Positions 51,701 to 61,041 of a DNA stretch of 64,000 nt are shown piece after piece. The stretch comes from Mucilaginibacter segetis. GTDB taxonomy: Bacteria > Bacteroidota > Bacteroidia > Sphingobacteriales > Sphingobacteriaceae. The notes beneath the pieces are model-generated. The model saw only the letters and a list, made by a program, of their open reading frames with translations, did not search any database and was not told where the DNA came from. Each line of letters opens with the position of its first letter. Position 1 is the first letter of the stretch. The DNA is taken from assembly GCF_016522075.1 (NCBI RefSeq), contig NZ_JAEHFW010000002.1, positions 310,001 to 374,000 on the forward strand. The letters run 5' to 3'. The position numbers and the translations under genes are program-made.

Positions 51701-52588
51701 TTAACTGCTACAGACAACCTTAACCAAACCGCTACGGCTACTTTTAGCGTAACGGCTATTTTAGTGAAGCCGCCAAGTGTTAAAATCACCCAGCAATCCG
51801 GTTCGTTGTGCGAGGGATCACCGGTTACTTATATTGCAGAAAGCGAAAATGCAGGCAAAACGCCAACTTATCAATGGAAGATAAACGGAGTAAATAGGTA
51901 TTCGGGAGGGCCATCATTCCTCGTAACATCAATAAACAACGGCGATAAAATAAGCTGTATAGTAACCAACAATGATGCATGTACACCGGTTGCATCGACG
52001 CCATCAAATATTATAACAGCAAATGCGGCAGCCAACATAAGTGCATCGCTACAAATAACCTCTTCGGTAAGTCAGGCAATATGCCCCGGGGTTGAGGTAA
52101 CATTTACAGCAATACCTGCAAACTTGCAAAGCACCACGGCAGCATCATTCCAATGGAAAGTGAACGGGCAAAATGTGGGTACTAACAATGCCGAATTTAC
52201 TACTAACCGACTGGCAAGCGGTGACCTTGTTACCTGTGTAATGACAGTGAGTGAAAAATGTATCGCTAACCCGGTAACCCCATCAAACATTATAACGGTT
52301 AATGTAAGGTCTGACCTGGAATGTGCTATTAAAATTAATAATACATTTACCCCTAACGGCGATGGCGTAAATGATTATTGGGAAATACCGGAACTTTCTA
52401 ATTACCCCAATTGTGATTTCTATATTTACAACAGATATGGAAAGGTCGTCTATCACTCCATTGGATATACCAAGGCGTGGGATGGCAATTATAAAGGAAA
52501 ACTTTTAACGGCCGGAACGTATTATTATGTTATAAACTTAAAGAACGGTGGTACCCCCCTGTCAGGCCCGTTAACCATATTAAGATAA
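48746..52588 (+). CDS. NHL-repeat/Ig-like giant secreted protein with T9SS type B C-terminal domain
   Basis: Secreted or surface protein of 1280 residues. Signal peptide ~1-22 (SDIYA-Q). NHL beta-propeller repeats ~60-380 (LYIADAGNNLIRKITPDG-type units), a putative-Ig (He_PIG-like, SPELPPGL and GIISGTPT) at ~385-432, a BIG-like part ~445-525, a second NHL block ~595-915, an HYR-like piece ~920-1005, two Ig-like domains ~1010-1190 and finally a CHU_C gliding-motility domain (FTPNGDGVNDYWEIP, then IYNRYGK and GTYYYVI). The CHU_C domain is the type B signal of the type IX secretion system. The start is GTG at 48746, fixed by the signal peptide. Propellers suggest ligand or sugar binding; the role is unknown. 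Confidence 0.88.
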   Translation: MKRALNIIVFLLHVIGISDIYAQSPVISYPSPQSYMVGTAISPLVPENTGGAVPPNIFADVTTFAGNGTTGKANGPRTQASFNAPHDIKIDAAGNLYIADAGNNLIRKITPDGIVSTVAGTGIAGFADGPVATATFNTPKGITVDKNGNIFVADTKNHLIRKIDVNGIVSTLAGNPGVSGASNSHGSFATFNLPTGIAASDIGWLFVADYGNQMVRLVAPDGNVSTLAGNGTKSWIDGKGDAATFISPNAITVGSDGIIYMADNSHIRTIDIDGNVITIAGSFFNGNYDGTGKASRFDIPAGIVRDGAGVLFIGDQNNNYIRRMDPVGAVNTIAGSTRGSTNGVGTAATFNAPAGVAIDAEGNLYIADEGNNLIRKVVTTGYSISPELPPGLIFDSKTGIISGTPTATIQANNYSITAYNTAGRSVTTVSIEVRSANLLSQKITFGPLPNKTTGDLDFDPGATTSNPTIPITYTSSDLSVASIANGKIHIVGAGIVTITAIQMGNINYKEAEPASQQLTVIQGPDLKKPGVTPKPGPLTLPLDQFGSYTIKLDDIATITPGENTPPLSIKIKPAIVDCSNLGLQTIKVSAGYGPDPADPLNSEFNYPSGLSYDALTGNIYISDLGNFRVRKFSPEGRVTTLAGNGIIGSSDGTSLNASFSRDLLSLANDDSGNTFVCDVLNMLVRKITPDGLVSTFATNALKAANSGSFFVVQSIAIDRFNNIFVADKSRILKVTPDGKTVTVFAGNSLQKNVDGVGVAAGFSGIFGLAFDKNGNLLVSTSDNDYANTIRKITPLGVVTTVFQTTASALRFSSLVVDSNGNIFVASASHKIYKVTANGDFSIFAGNTSGYADGKGAAAKFNNPIGITIDGNDNLYIADTDNQLIRMITPQGIVTTIAGNHQAGFFDNAAESNATTKEVHVNIISPVKFISTYSDVSIPVAAACPATLPDYTKDAAASSTCANNIQFMQSPAAGTMLATDQPVNVTLTATDNLNQTATATFSVTAILVKPPSVKITQQSGSLCEGSPVTYIAESENAGKTPTYQWKINGVNRYSGGPSFLVTSINNGDKISCIVTNNDACTPVASTPSNIITANAAANISASLQITSSVSQAICPGVEVTFTAIPANLQSTTAASFQWKVNGQNVGTNNAEFTTNRLASGDLVTCVMTVSEKCIANPVTPSNIITVNVRSDLECAIKINNTFTPNGDGVNDYWEIPELSNYPNCDFYIYNRYGKVVYHSIGYTKAWDGNYKGKLLTAGTYYYVINLKNGGTPLSGPLTILR

Positions 52589-52602
52589 ATAAAAGCAGAT
52601 CT

Positions 52603-55600
52603 GTGAGAAGTGTGTTACATTATATGCTATTGGTAATTGTTTTATCAACAATAAGAATGGGGTATGCGCAGGCGCCAAGGTTTCGCGATCCATCGCCACA
52701 GGTGTATACCATTAATACGCCAATTACACCTTTAGCTCCTGATAATCGAGGTGGTAGTGTACCACCAACCATATTCGGACAGGTTACTACCTTTGCAGGC
52801 AACGGCACTACAGGCTTCGTAAATGCAAATGGAAGGAACGCCAGCTTTAACACACCGAGAGATGTAAAAATTGATGCCGCCGGAAATTTGTATGTAGCTG
52901 ATGCCGGAAATAACGCGATAAGAAAAATTACTCCCGATGGAACAGTAAGCACTTTTGCAGGGAATGGCACTGCAGGTTACGCTGATGGATTGGGCAATAC
53001 CGCACAATTTTCGAGGCCAACGGGTATGACCATAGATCCGGACGGCAACCTGTTTGTGGTGGATCAGGGTAACCAACTCATTAGAAAGATATCTCCGTTA
53101 GGTTTAGTTAGAATATATGCGGGTGTGCCAGGAACAAGGGGAATAACCAATAATACTTTTGATAATCCCATATCTATATCTATTAATAATGCCGGGCTTT
53201 TATACGTCACCGATTTTAACAACTTGCGGATAAGAGAGGTTCATGACGGATATATTACTGCATTTGCCGGTGGCGGGCCCTCCGGTAACCTTCCAAGTAA
53301 TGGTACAGGTCCGCAAGCCAGTTTTTCATCGTTGTGGGGAATAGCCATAGCGCCCGACAATAACTTTTATGTAACAGACAGCCATTATATAAGAAAACTT
53401 ACCCCCACACCTATAGTAAGTACCTTTGCCGGACAGCCATTGCCAAGCGCATATGATGGCTTTGGCACAAGCGCTACCTTTACCAGTCCGAAAGGCTTAA
53501 TTTTCGACCAGGCTCAAACTGGTTTTGTTGCCGATGCAGGTAATCAACTCATTCGCAGGATAGACGCTAACTCTTTTATATCCAAAATCGCAGGTGGTAC
53601 AAGGGGTTCTGCAGATGGCATTGGCGCTGGGGCTTCGTTTAACGATCCGTCAGGTGTTTGTTTTGATAATAATGGAAACCTGTATGTGGCGGATGCAGGA
53701 AATAACCTGATAAGAAAAATTTCCTACACGGGATATTCTATTTCACCTGCATTGCCACCAGGCTTAAATTTTGATGCAACAACCGGGATTATAAGTGGTA
53801 CTCCAACACTGGCATCACCGGCAACTAATTACACTATAGCAGGTTACAACCTTTATGGAAAAAGTGTTTATACCGTAAACATTCAGGTTAACGAAGCCAG
53901 CCGCACACCTCAAACCATCACATTTGGGCCATTACCACAAAAAAAACAAACCGACCCGGATTTTGAACCGGGCGCTTACAGTAATACCAATCTTCCTATT
54001 ACCTATACCACAAGCGATATTAGTGTGGCATCTATTGCTGATGGTAAAATACATATCGTTGGCCCCGGCACGGTAACTATTTATGCAGATCAGAAGGGGG
54101 ATATAAATCATAGTGACGCACCTACTGTTTCCCAGGTGCTTGTAGTAACCGCTGTACCGCCTGATCTTAAATATCCAACTATCACACCAAAGACAGGACA
54201 AATACTATTACCGCTTGATGGAACAGGAAACTATACCGTTAAAGTAAGCGATGTTGCTACCGTTACAGGCGAAACTGATTTACCCGAGCCCATTGTTAAA
54301 TTAAAAGATAGTACATTTAGTTGTATTGATATAGGCCCGCAGGTTATTACCGTAAGTGCGGGATACGGGCCCGACCCGATAGACCCTTTAACCGCGCAGT
54401 TTAATTATCCGTCAAACATCACCTACGATGCTTTCGGTAACTTGTATATATCTGATTTAGGTAATTACCGGGTGAGGAAAATAGCTCCCAATGGAAAGGT
54501 TTCAACACTTGCGGGCAGCGGCGCGCCCGGAGATGCGGACGGCAAAAGCCAGGAAGCTCGTTTTAGTCGTGATTTATTATCGATTGCTACCGACTCGCAC
54601 GGTAATGTCTATGTATGCGATGTGGCCAATTTTAAAGTAAAAAAGATAACCCCGGCCGGTGATGTAAGCACCTTCGCCTATGAAGAACTTAAATTTTTTA
54701 CCAGCGAACAGGCCTTTGAGGCAAAATCAATCGCCATTGATAAAAACGATAATATATTTGTAGCCGATAATAACATTATTATTAAAGTATCTCCTGATGG
54801 CAGCTCGGCGACCCTTTTTGCAGGCAGCGGGCGATTTGATACAGCTGACGGTACGGGCAGCGGCGCCAGTTTTAATGGTATAACAGGTTTGTTTTTTGGT
54901 GCAGATGGTATATTGTATGTTAGTTCATCCGATCAGCAATATGTAAATACCATCCGAAAGGTTACACCTGCCGGCGTGGTAACTACTTTGTTCAGACGAA
55001 CCGACCCGCTTTTAAGATTTACACGCCTGGTGGTTGACAGTAAGGGCAACATTTTTGTAGGATCGGAACAAACAGAGATCTATAAAATAACGCCAGATGG
55101 CACATTCTCCATATTTGCGGGTGGCGTAGCAGGCTATGCGGATGGTACAGGTACCGCGGCAAAACTTTATAATCCCGCAGGTATCACTATTGATCCGTCG
55201 GATAACCTTTATATAGCGGATATGAATAACCATCGTATCCGGAAGATCACTCCAACAGGCGTGGTAACTACCATAGCAGGCAGCGGGGAAGCAGGTTATT
55301 TGGATAATACAGACAAAACCAACACAGCGAGTAAAGATGTAAATATTATTATAACCAGTCCTATTACTATTACCAAAACTTATGCTGCGGCTATTATTCC
55401 TTACATTGATGCCTGCCCGGCGGTAGTTCCGGATTATACCGTTGACGCTACAGCCAAAAGCGCATGCAGTACCAATTTTCATTATACGCAAAGCCCGGCA
55501 GCGGGTACTGTGATAAATAACGGGCAAACCGTTGCTGTTACGTTAACCGCTAATGACGACCTTAGCATATACGATATGGCATCTGTAACTTTTAACGTAA

Positions 55601-56439
55601 CTGCAATTAAACTGCCTACACCTATCGTAAAAGTTACTCCCGAGTCTCCGGCTTCCTGTGCGGGAGCTTCAATTACTTTTACCGCTGCAGCACAGAATCC
55701 CGGTAATAATCCAACTTATGAATGGTCGGTTAACGGGGTTAATGTATATACGGGAGGTCCGCAATTCATGAGCAATACTTTAGCTAATAATGATCAGATC
55801 ACCTGTATTGTTGTTAACAATGATGGCTGTGCGCCCCTACCTTCGGCGCCGTCAGCACCGGTTACGCTTACGGTAAGTGAAGTAACCGACGCGTCAGTTA
55901 ATATTTCTGCATCAATAACGGACGCCATCTGCCCCGGCACTCCGATTGATTTTACTGCAACCACACCTAACTCAGCAATAAGCGGTACTACAATTACTTA
56001 TCAATGGAAAGTGAACGGGATAAATGCAGGGCATAACAGTGCAACATTCAGCAGCAGCACATTAAGTAACGGTGATAATGTTACCTGCACTATAACAGCT
56101 AATGGGAATTGTTTGGCTAACCCCACGGTTGAGTCAAACACTATAACTATAAGCGTTTTAACCAACAGCGAATGCGCAATTGTTATACCCAATACCTTTA
56201 CGCCAAATAACGATGGAATAAATGATTACTGGCAAATACCCATATTGCAAAGCTATCCTAAAAGCACAGTATATATTTATAACCGTTATGGCAAACTTAT
56301 CTATCAGTCTGTTGGGTATAGCAAACCCTGGGATGGCAACTATCTGGGAAAGGCCTTGCCTGCGGGCACCTATTATTATGTAATTGACACACACATTCGT
56401 AACAACGTAATATCAGGCAGCGTAACTATTTTAAGATAA
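52603..56439 (+). CDS. Paralogous NHL-repeat giant secreted protein with T9SS type B domain
   Basis: Tandem paralogue of the previous gene: 1278 residues, same domain order, starts 14 bases after it. Signal peptide ~1-22 (MGYA-Q). NHL units are visible from ~65 (LYVADAGNNAIRKITPDG) and again at ~600-915; He_PIG (SPALPPGL, GIISGTPT), BIG-like, HYR-like and two Ig-like domains follow. The C-terminus has FTPNNDGINDYWQIP and GTYYYVID, the CHU_C domain. Again a GTG start (52603). The twins differ over most positions while keeping the layout, so the duplication is old. Both would be exported by the type IX system to the cell surface or outside. Confidence 0.87.
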   Translation: MRSVLHYMLLVIVLSTIRMGYAQAPRFRDPSPQVYTINTPITPLAPDNRGGSVPPTIFGQVTTFAGNGTTGFVNANGRNASFNTPRDVKIDAAGNLYVADAGNNAIRKITPDGTVSTFAGNGTAGYADGLGNTAQFSRPTGMTIDPDGNLFVVDQGNQLIRKISPLGLVRIYAGVPGTRGITNNTFDNPISISINNAGLLYVTDFNNLRIREVHDGYITAFAGGGPSGNLPSNGTGPQASFSSLWGIAIAPDNNFYVTDSHYIRKLTPTPIVSTFAGQPLPSAYDGFGTSATFTSPKGLIFDQAQTGFVADAGNQLIRRIDANSFISKIAGGTRGSADGIGAGASFNDPSGVCFDNNGNLYVADAGNNLIRKISYTGYSISPALPPGLNFDATTGIISGTPTLASPATNYTIAGYNLYGKSVYTVNIQVNEASRTPQTITFGPLPQKKQTDPDFEPGAYSNTNLPITYTTSDISVASIADGKIHIVGPGTVTIYADQKGDINHSDAPTVSQVLVVTAVPPDLKYPTITPKTGQILLPLDGTGNYTVKVSDVATVTGETDLPEPIVKLKDSTFSCIDIGPQVITVSAGYGPDPIDPLTAQFNYPSNITYDAFGNLYISDLGNYRVRKIAPNGKVSTLAGSGAPGDADGKSQEARFSRDLLSIATDSHGNVYVCDVANFKVKKITPAGDVSTFAYEELKFFTSEQAFEAKSIAIDKNDNIFVADNNIIIKVSPDGSSATLFAGSGRFDTADGTGSGASFNGITGLFFGADGILYVSSSDQQYVNTIRKVTPAGVVTTLFRRTDPLLRFTRLVVDSKGNIFVGSEQTEIYKITPDGTFSIFAGGVAGYADGTGTAAKLYNPAGITIDPSDNLYIADMNNHRIRKITPTGVVTTIAGSGEAGYLDNTDKTNTASKDVNIIITSPITITKTYAAAIIPYIDACPAVVPDYTVDATAKSACSTNFHYTQSPAAGTVINNGQTVAVTLTANDDLSIYDMASVTFNVTAIKLPTPIVKVTPESPASCAGASITFTAAAQNPGNNPTYEWSVNGVNVYTGGPQFMSNTLANNDQITCIVVNNDGCAPLPSAPSAPVTLTVSEVTDASVNISASITDAICPGTPIDFTATTPNSAISGTTITYQWKVNGINAGHNSATFSSSTLSNGDNVTCTITANGNCLANPTVESNTITISVLTNSECAIVIPNTFTPNNDGINDYWQIPILQSYPKSTVYIYNRYGKLIYQSVGYSKPWDGNYLGKALPAGTYYYVIDTHIRNNVISGSVTILR

Positions 56440-56472
56440 AAACGGCCATAGGTTTAAAAGCCCATGACCGTT
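56438..56472 (-). terminator. Terminator of the Gfo/Idh/MocA gene
   Basis: Arms at 56441-56452 and 56461-56472 form a 12-bp stem on the minus strand with two G-U pairs and an eight-base loop, then five T. It lies between two converging genes. Confidence 0.65.
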
Positions 56473-56499
56473 AATAAAATGTGTTTTAATTAATGTGTG

Positions 56500-57894
56500 T
56501 TATACTATTTTCATGTTTTCCGCATCCCAGTGTATTACCTTGTTTTCAAAGTAGCTATCGTTACAGGCAAGGCAGGGTGCAGCGGCCCTAAAACCAAATA
56601 CCGCGTCTTCTACTACCGGCATACCATTCCGTACAGCATCCATAAAATTAGCGAAGTGGTCGTTGGAAGCATTATACCCCTCCGGTGCCCGGTAAGTAAG
56701 TCCCGGAATATTAGGTTCCTGCTGGTCGGCCTGCGAATAGCGTTTGTTATAATCATCCATCAGTGCTTTTTGCTGGGCTTCGGTAAACGTGTATAATGAA
56801 TCCCAACCGCCTATGCCCGGAGCAACCGGCATCTTACTTTTACGGATAGTAAACCCGTCGCCTTCACCACCCAGATCCATCACCCCCTCCGATCCTACAA
56901 TCTTTGTGGTACTATGATCACCTTCGCCGCTTATAAAATTAACGCGGAGCGTAACCTGAAATGCCGGATGCTCTTTCGTTTCTCCGTAATGGATAACCGC
57001 ACTCATTACATCTGGCACGTTACGGCCGTCTTTCCAGTACGCCAGGTCGCCAATGGAGTATATTTTTTCAGGCCCTTTGGAACTGGTAATAAAATGTATC
57101 CCGCTTAACAGGTGCACAAACAGATCGCCTGCCACGCCTGTACCGTACTCGCGGTAGTTGCGCCATCTGAAAAAACGCTTACTGTCATAATCGTATTTAA
57201 CAGGTGCGTTAGCCTGAAAACGTGCCCAATCAACTGTTTGTACCGATGCGTCAAAAGGAATAGTATACTGCCAGGCACCCAAAGCGCTTTGGCGGTTAAA
57301 TGACGCCTCAATGGAATTTATTTGTCCTATCGCGCCGGCCTCGTATAGCTCTTTTGCCTTTTTATATGCAATGCTGCTTACCCGCTGGCTGCCCACCTGA
57401 AAAACAGATTTGGTTTGCTTTTGAACCTTGATCTCCTCAAGTCCCTGGCTTATTTTATGCACCATTGGTTTTTCGCTGTAAACGGCCTTGCCTTTGTGCA
57501 TGGCATCAATTGCTATGGCGCTGTGCCAATTATCGCTGGTGGCAATAATAACCGCATCCACATCTTTACGATCAAGTATCGCACGATGATCGTCGGTAGT
57601 AAAAATATCTTTCCCGAAAACCTCCTTGGCACGCTCAAGCCGTCCTTTATACAAGTCGCAACATCCCACCAGTTCAACACCGGGCACAGTTAAGGCAGCA
57701 CGAGTATCATTAAACCCCATTATCCCCATGCCAATGGTGGCAATGCGGATCTTATCGTTTGGCCCAACACGCTTTTCAGCGCGCAATATTCTTAATTCGT
57801 TTTCTTCCCTTGCCGCCAGACTGGTTAGCGACGCGGAAGTAAGTAATACCGAAGTACCCAGATGTTTTAGAAATTTTCTGCGATCAGTTGACAT
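56500..57894 (-). CDS. Tat-exported Gfo/Idh/MocA-family oxidoreductase
   Basis: NAD(P)-dependent sugar oxidoreductase of the glucose-fructose oxidoreductase superfamily, exported folded. DRRKFLKHLG at residues 4-13 is a twin-arginine signal. Rossmann motif IATIGMGIMGFND (~53-65), then EKPMVHKIS (~139-147) with the conserved Lys. The large C-terminal alpha/beta domain is typical of the planctomycete/Bacteroidota Tat subgroup. 464 residues. Such proteins keep a tightly bound cofactor and may act on 3-keto sugars or glycoprotein glycans. Monocistronic, converging on the NHL operon. Confidence 0.88.
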   Translation of the reverse strand: MSTDRRKFLKHLGTSVLLTSASLTSLAAREENELRILRAEKRVGPNDKIRIATIGMGIMGFNDTRAALTVPGVELVGCCDLYKGRLERAKEVFGKDIFTTDDHRAILDRKDVDAVIIATSDNWHSAIAIDAMHKGKAVYSEKPMVHKISQGLEEIKVQKQTKSVFQVGSQRVSSIAYKKAKELYEAGAIGQINSIEASFNRQSALGAWQYTIPFDASVQTVDWARFQANAPVKYDYDSKRFFRWRNYREYGTGVAGDLFVHLLSGIHFITSSKGPEKIYSIGDLAYWKDGRNVPDVMSAVIHYGETKEHPAFQVTLRVNFISGEGDHSTTKIVGSEGVMDLGGEGDGFTIRKSKMPVAPGIGGWDSLYTFTEAQQKALMDDYNKRYSQADQQEPNIPGLTYRAPEGYNASNDHFANFMDAVRNGMPVVEDAVFGFRAAAPCLACNDSYFENKVIHWDAENMKIV

Positions 57895-58113
57895 TGTTTT
57901 TTAATTAAGATTACTAATTGGTTAAAAATTCAGCTACAGGCATAGCTATCAGGTTTATTATAAGGCAATTTAATAAAAAAAATAGAACGATAGATTTATA
58001 TTGAGCATCACGAACGTTTTATTTTTATTGAACATAAAAAAACTTTTTAATATAATTTAAAAAGTTTAAATTGCATTCTGTTAGCCTGCATTAAACCACT
58101 ATAATTTTACTTT

Positions 58114-60018
58114 ATGAAAAAAATATTTTTACTATTTATCGCCTGTTTTTGTATAGCTCCGGCATTTAGCCAAACGGCAAAAAGCGACATCGCTATAATC
58201 CCTGAACCGGTGAAGACAACTACTCATTCGGGGCAATTTGTACTCCCAAAAATAGTAACCATACAATCGGGCTCGGGACAGGAAATGAACCCTGTGTTAG
58301 ATGTTTTGAAACAGAAAATATCAACTGCTACAGGTAGGGCTATCTCTATAAAATCAAAACTCACAACAGCCGCCATTAAGTTAGTACTTACCAAAAAAGC
58401 TGATACTTTAATTGGCAACGAGGGGTATTACTTGTCGGTTAAGCCTAAGGGAATTATTATTACGGCCAATAAACCTGCCGGGCTGTTTTATGGTGTACAA
58501 ACTTTATTGCAGTTGATGCCTAAAGAAATTGAAAGTTTACAGATTGCCAAAAATGTAAAATGGACCGTACCTGCGGTTGATATTACGGATTACCCCAGGT
58601 TTAAATGGAGGGGGCTGATGTTTGATGTTGCCCGTCACTTTTTTACCAAGCAGGAAGTAATGCATTACATTGATGATATGGTGCGTTATAAATTCAACTT
58701 ACTGCATCTGCATTTAACTGACGATGAAGGCTGGAGGGTTGAAATTAAAAGCTTGCCGCGCTTAACTACCGTTGGCGCTTATAATGTTAAAAAGGTTGGA
58801 CAATTTGGATCCTTCACTCCGCCAAAACCGGATGCGCCACGCACTTATGGTGGTTTTTATACACAGGATGACATACGCGAACTGGTTAAATATGCTAAAG
58901 ACCGATTTGTAAACATTATGCCCGAGGTTGATGTGCCGGGGCACAGTTTGGCCGCTGTAGTTGCTTATCCTGAGCTATCATGCACGCCCGGCGCAGAAAA
59001 TTATGTGGTACGGTCAGGAGAGCATATCATGGATTTTAAATCGACAGGTTTAACCGCCCTGGTAGATAACACCTTATGCCCCGCAAATGAAAAAGTTTAC
59101 GACTTTTTAGATAAGGTAGTAACAGAACTTGCCCAGCTATTCCCTTTCGATTATATACACATGGGTGGCGACGAATGCGCTAAGAATTTTTGGGAGCAAA
59201 GCGACGCTGTAAAGGCGCTGATGGCCCGGGAAAATCTTACCACTATGGAACAAGTGCAAAGCTATTTTGAAAAAAGGCTGGAAAAGATAGTAGAATCAAA
59301 AGGTAAAAAATTTATGGGCTGGGATGAGATATTGGAAGGTGGCTTAGGCCCCAACGCGGCGGTTATGAGCTGGCGCGGTATAAAAGGCGGTATTGAAGCC
59401 GCTAAGTTAGGCCACGAGGTGGTAATGAGCCCTACTACCTTTGCCTATTTGGATTATATGCAGGCCGACAGGATAACAGAACCACACGTTTACGCTACCC
59501 TGCGTTTAAGTAAATCGTATCAGTTTGAGCCGGTGCCCGATAGTGTTGATGCAAGTTTAATACTTGGCGGACAAGCCAATTTGTGGACCGAGCAGGTTTA
59601 CAATTTCAGGCAGGCAGAGTATATGACATGGCCACGCGGATTTGCCATAGCTGAGACGCTTTGGTCGCCAAAAGAAAAGAAAAACTTCGCCACGTTTTTC
59701 CCGAAGGTGGAGAAGCAATTTGAAAGATTTAACGAAGCGGAGATCAAATATGCCCCAAGCGTCTATGATCCCATATTTACAGCGGGCATGAATGCCGACA
59801 GCTCCCTAAATGTTACCCTGAGTACAGAAGTACCTGGATTAGACATCTATTATAGTTTTGACAACTCCTTTCCGGACAGGTTTTATCCTAAATACACCGG
59901 AACTATCACGGTACCCGAGGATGCTACCCAGTTAAGAGTGATAACCTACCGGGGTAAAAAACCAATTGGACGAATGTTAACCATGCCGATAGATGAGTTA
60001 AAGAGACGTGTCAGATAA
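58114..60018 (+). CDS. GH20 beta-N-acetylhexosaminidase
   Basis: Exported exo-beta-N-acetylglucosaminidase/hexosaminidase. Signal peptide 1-20 (APAFS-Q). GH20b alpha/beta domain ~27-155; catalytic TIM barrel ~158-500 with HLHLTDDEGWRVEI (198-211), PEVDVPGHS (270-278), and the catalytic pair Asp353-Glu354 in HMGGDECAK. WTEQV (~502) closes the active site. The C-terminus (~545-625) resembles the chitobiase C-terminal beta-sandwich (IYYSFDNSFPD). 634 residues. Acts on chitin- or glycan-derived chito-oligosaccharides, which fits a fungal-wall diet. Alone in its transcript; a strong hairpin terminator follows. Confidence 0.93.
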   Translation: MKKIFLLFIACFCIAPAFSQTAKSDIAIIPEPVKTTTHSGQFVLPKIVTIQSGSGQEMNPVLDVLKQKISTATGRAISIKSKLTTAAIKLVLTKKADTLIGNEGYYLSVKPKGIIITANKPAGLFYGVQTLLQLMPKEIESLQIAKNVKWTVPAVDITDYPRFKWRGLMFDVARHFFTKQEVMHYIDDMVRYKFNLLHLHLTDDEGWRVEIKSLPRLTTVGAYNVKKVGQFGSFTPPKPDAPRTYGGFYTQDDIRELVKYAKDRFVNIMPEVDVPGHSLAAVVAYPELSCTPGAENYVVRSGEHIMDFKSTGLTALVDNTLCPANEKVYDFLDKVVTELAQLFPFDYIHMGGDECAKNFWEQSDAVKALMARENLTTMEQVQSYFEKRLEKIVESKGKKFMGWDEILEGGLGPNAAVMSWRGIKGGIEAAKLGHEVVMSPTTFAYLDYMQADRITEPHVYATLRLSKSYQFEPVPDSVDASLILGGQANLWTEQVYNFRQAEYMTWPRGFAIAETLWSPKEKKNFATFFPKVEKQFERFNEAEIKYAPSVYDPIFTAGMNADSSLNVTLSTEVPGLDIYYSFDNSFPDRFYPKYTGTITVPEDATQLRVITYRGKKPIGRMLTMPIDELKRRVR

Positions 60019-60038
60019 AGACGTGTGATTTAAATTTT

Positions 60039-60071
60039 AAAGGCTGCACCAAAAAAGTGCAGCCTTTGTTT
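60039..60071. terminator. Bidirectional terminator between GH20 and DoxX genes
   Basis: AAAGGCTGCAC (60039-60049) pairs perfectly with GTGCAGCCTTT (60057-60067), then TTTGTTTT on the plus strand. Lies between converging genes; the minus-strand side is A/T-rich too. Confidence 0.85.
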
Positions 60072-60077
60072 TAAGTG

Positions 60078-60455
60078 TTATTTTGCCGCGAACAGCGATA
60101 TATAATTTTTACGGTAATAATAGGCCAGGAACAGATCGCCTAACAATAAGAACAAACCGGCCGGCAAACCGCTTGGCGACAAATAAGCGTGAAAAAGAAC
60201 AATATTAATGATAATAGGAAACAACACCACAGCTACTAACGTATTGTAACGACCTATTAAGAGTAAAAAGCCGCCTATTAACTCAATTACCTTTACTAAA
60301 GGCATAAGGTAAACAGCAGCTGCCAATCCTTCATTAAAAGTTTTTACACCCCCTTCCATAGGTGGTACAGGCATCAACTTAAATAAATAAGTTATTGAGG
60401 CAAAAAGGAATAAAAGCCCCATTAATGTGCGTACAACAATTACTGCAATTTTCAT
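60078..60455 (-). CDS. DoxX-family membrane protein
   Basis: Integral membrane protein of 125 residues with four helices (~6-22, ~45-60, ~63-82, ~94-112). VVRTLMGLLFLFASITYLFK at the start and VIELIGGFLLLIGRYNTLVAV fit the DoxX family. The family is linked to redox stress and to quinone pools in some bacteria, but the function here is unknown. Third of a run of small genes on the minus strand (SRPBCC 31 bases upstream, VOC further). Confidence 0.85.
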   Translation of the reverse strand: MKIAVIVVRTLMGLLFLFASITYLFKLMPVPPMEGGVKTFNEGLAAAVYLMPLVKVIELIGGFLLLIGRYNTLVAVVLFPIIINIVLFHAYLSPSGLPAGLFLLLGDLFLAYYYRKNYISLFAAK

Positions 60456-60486
60456 GATAATTTGGTTTTATTTGATAGGTTAAACT

Positions 60487-61029
60487 CTATATTTTTTCTA
60501 AAATTTGCTTAAGCTTGTTTAAACTTAACTCCAGATCGCTGCCAAGCATTTTATCCATATTTATAAATAGCATCATCACGTTCATGGGGTAAGGCATCTT
60601 ACTTTTAAATCGCCATTTTACGCTGGTTTTATCTGGCGCAACCGTTTCCGTAGCAATGCAGCTATCTGCTATTCCTGAAAATGGCCTTATAAATTCAATG
60701 CGTATGTCTATTTGCTTATTATCGGTTATTTTTTGAATTACCTGTTCGCCTTTACCTGCCTGTTTATTTTTACTATCCCAGGCATATGCAAACCCTACGG
60801 TGCCGTCAATTCCTCTGTAGTTCTTTTGCATAGCCGGATCAATCATCACCCACTTGCTATAATTATCCTGGTTTTTTATGTACTTAACGTATTCAAATAC
60901 TACAGCAACAGGCTTATTTATAATCACTTGGCGTTCAATTTCGTATTCATTTTTTGTAATAAGCGCAAGTACCAAAACAAGTAGAATTATTACCGCAATA
61001 ACCGTTAATATAATAGTTAAAATGTTCAT
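60487..61029 (-). CDS. SRPBCC-family (START-like) protein with membrane anchor
   Basis: 180 residues. One N-terminal helix (~2-24: ILTIILTVIAVIILLVLVLA), then an SRPBCC fold (~28-178) with EYEIERQVIINKPVAVVFEYVK, GTVGFAYAWDSKN and TVAPDKTSVKWRF, typical of polyketide-cyclase/START-like ligand-binding proteins. The ligand is unknown. Part of the small-gene group 60078-62074; 12 bases after the true end of the frameshifted DoxX-like gene. Confidence 0.85.
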   Translation of the reverse strand: MNILTIILTVIAVIILLVLVLALITKNEYEIERQVIINKPVAVVFEYVKYIKNQDNYSKWVMIDPAMQKNYRGIDGTVGFAYAWDSKNKQAGKGEQVIQKITDNKQIDIRIEFIRPFSGIADSCIATETVAPDKTSVKWRFKSKMPYPMNVMMLFINMDKMLGSDLELSLNKLKQILEKI

Positions 61030-61041
61030 AGCTAAGTATTT

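Noticed and set aside
55012-55527. 171-codon minus-strand frame inside the second NHL gene
   Set aside because: Shadow of the repeat structure of the NHL domain; amino-acid content (Arg/Cys/Ile-rich) is not protein-like.
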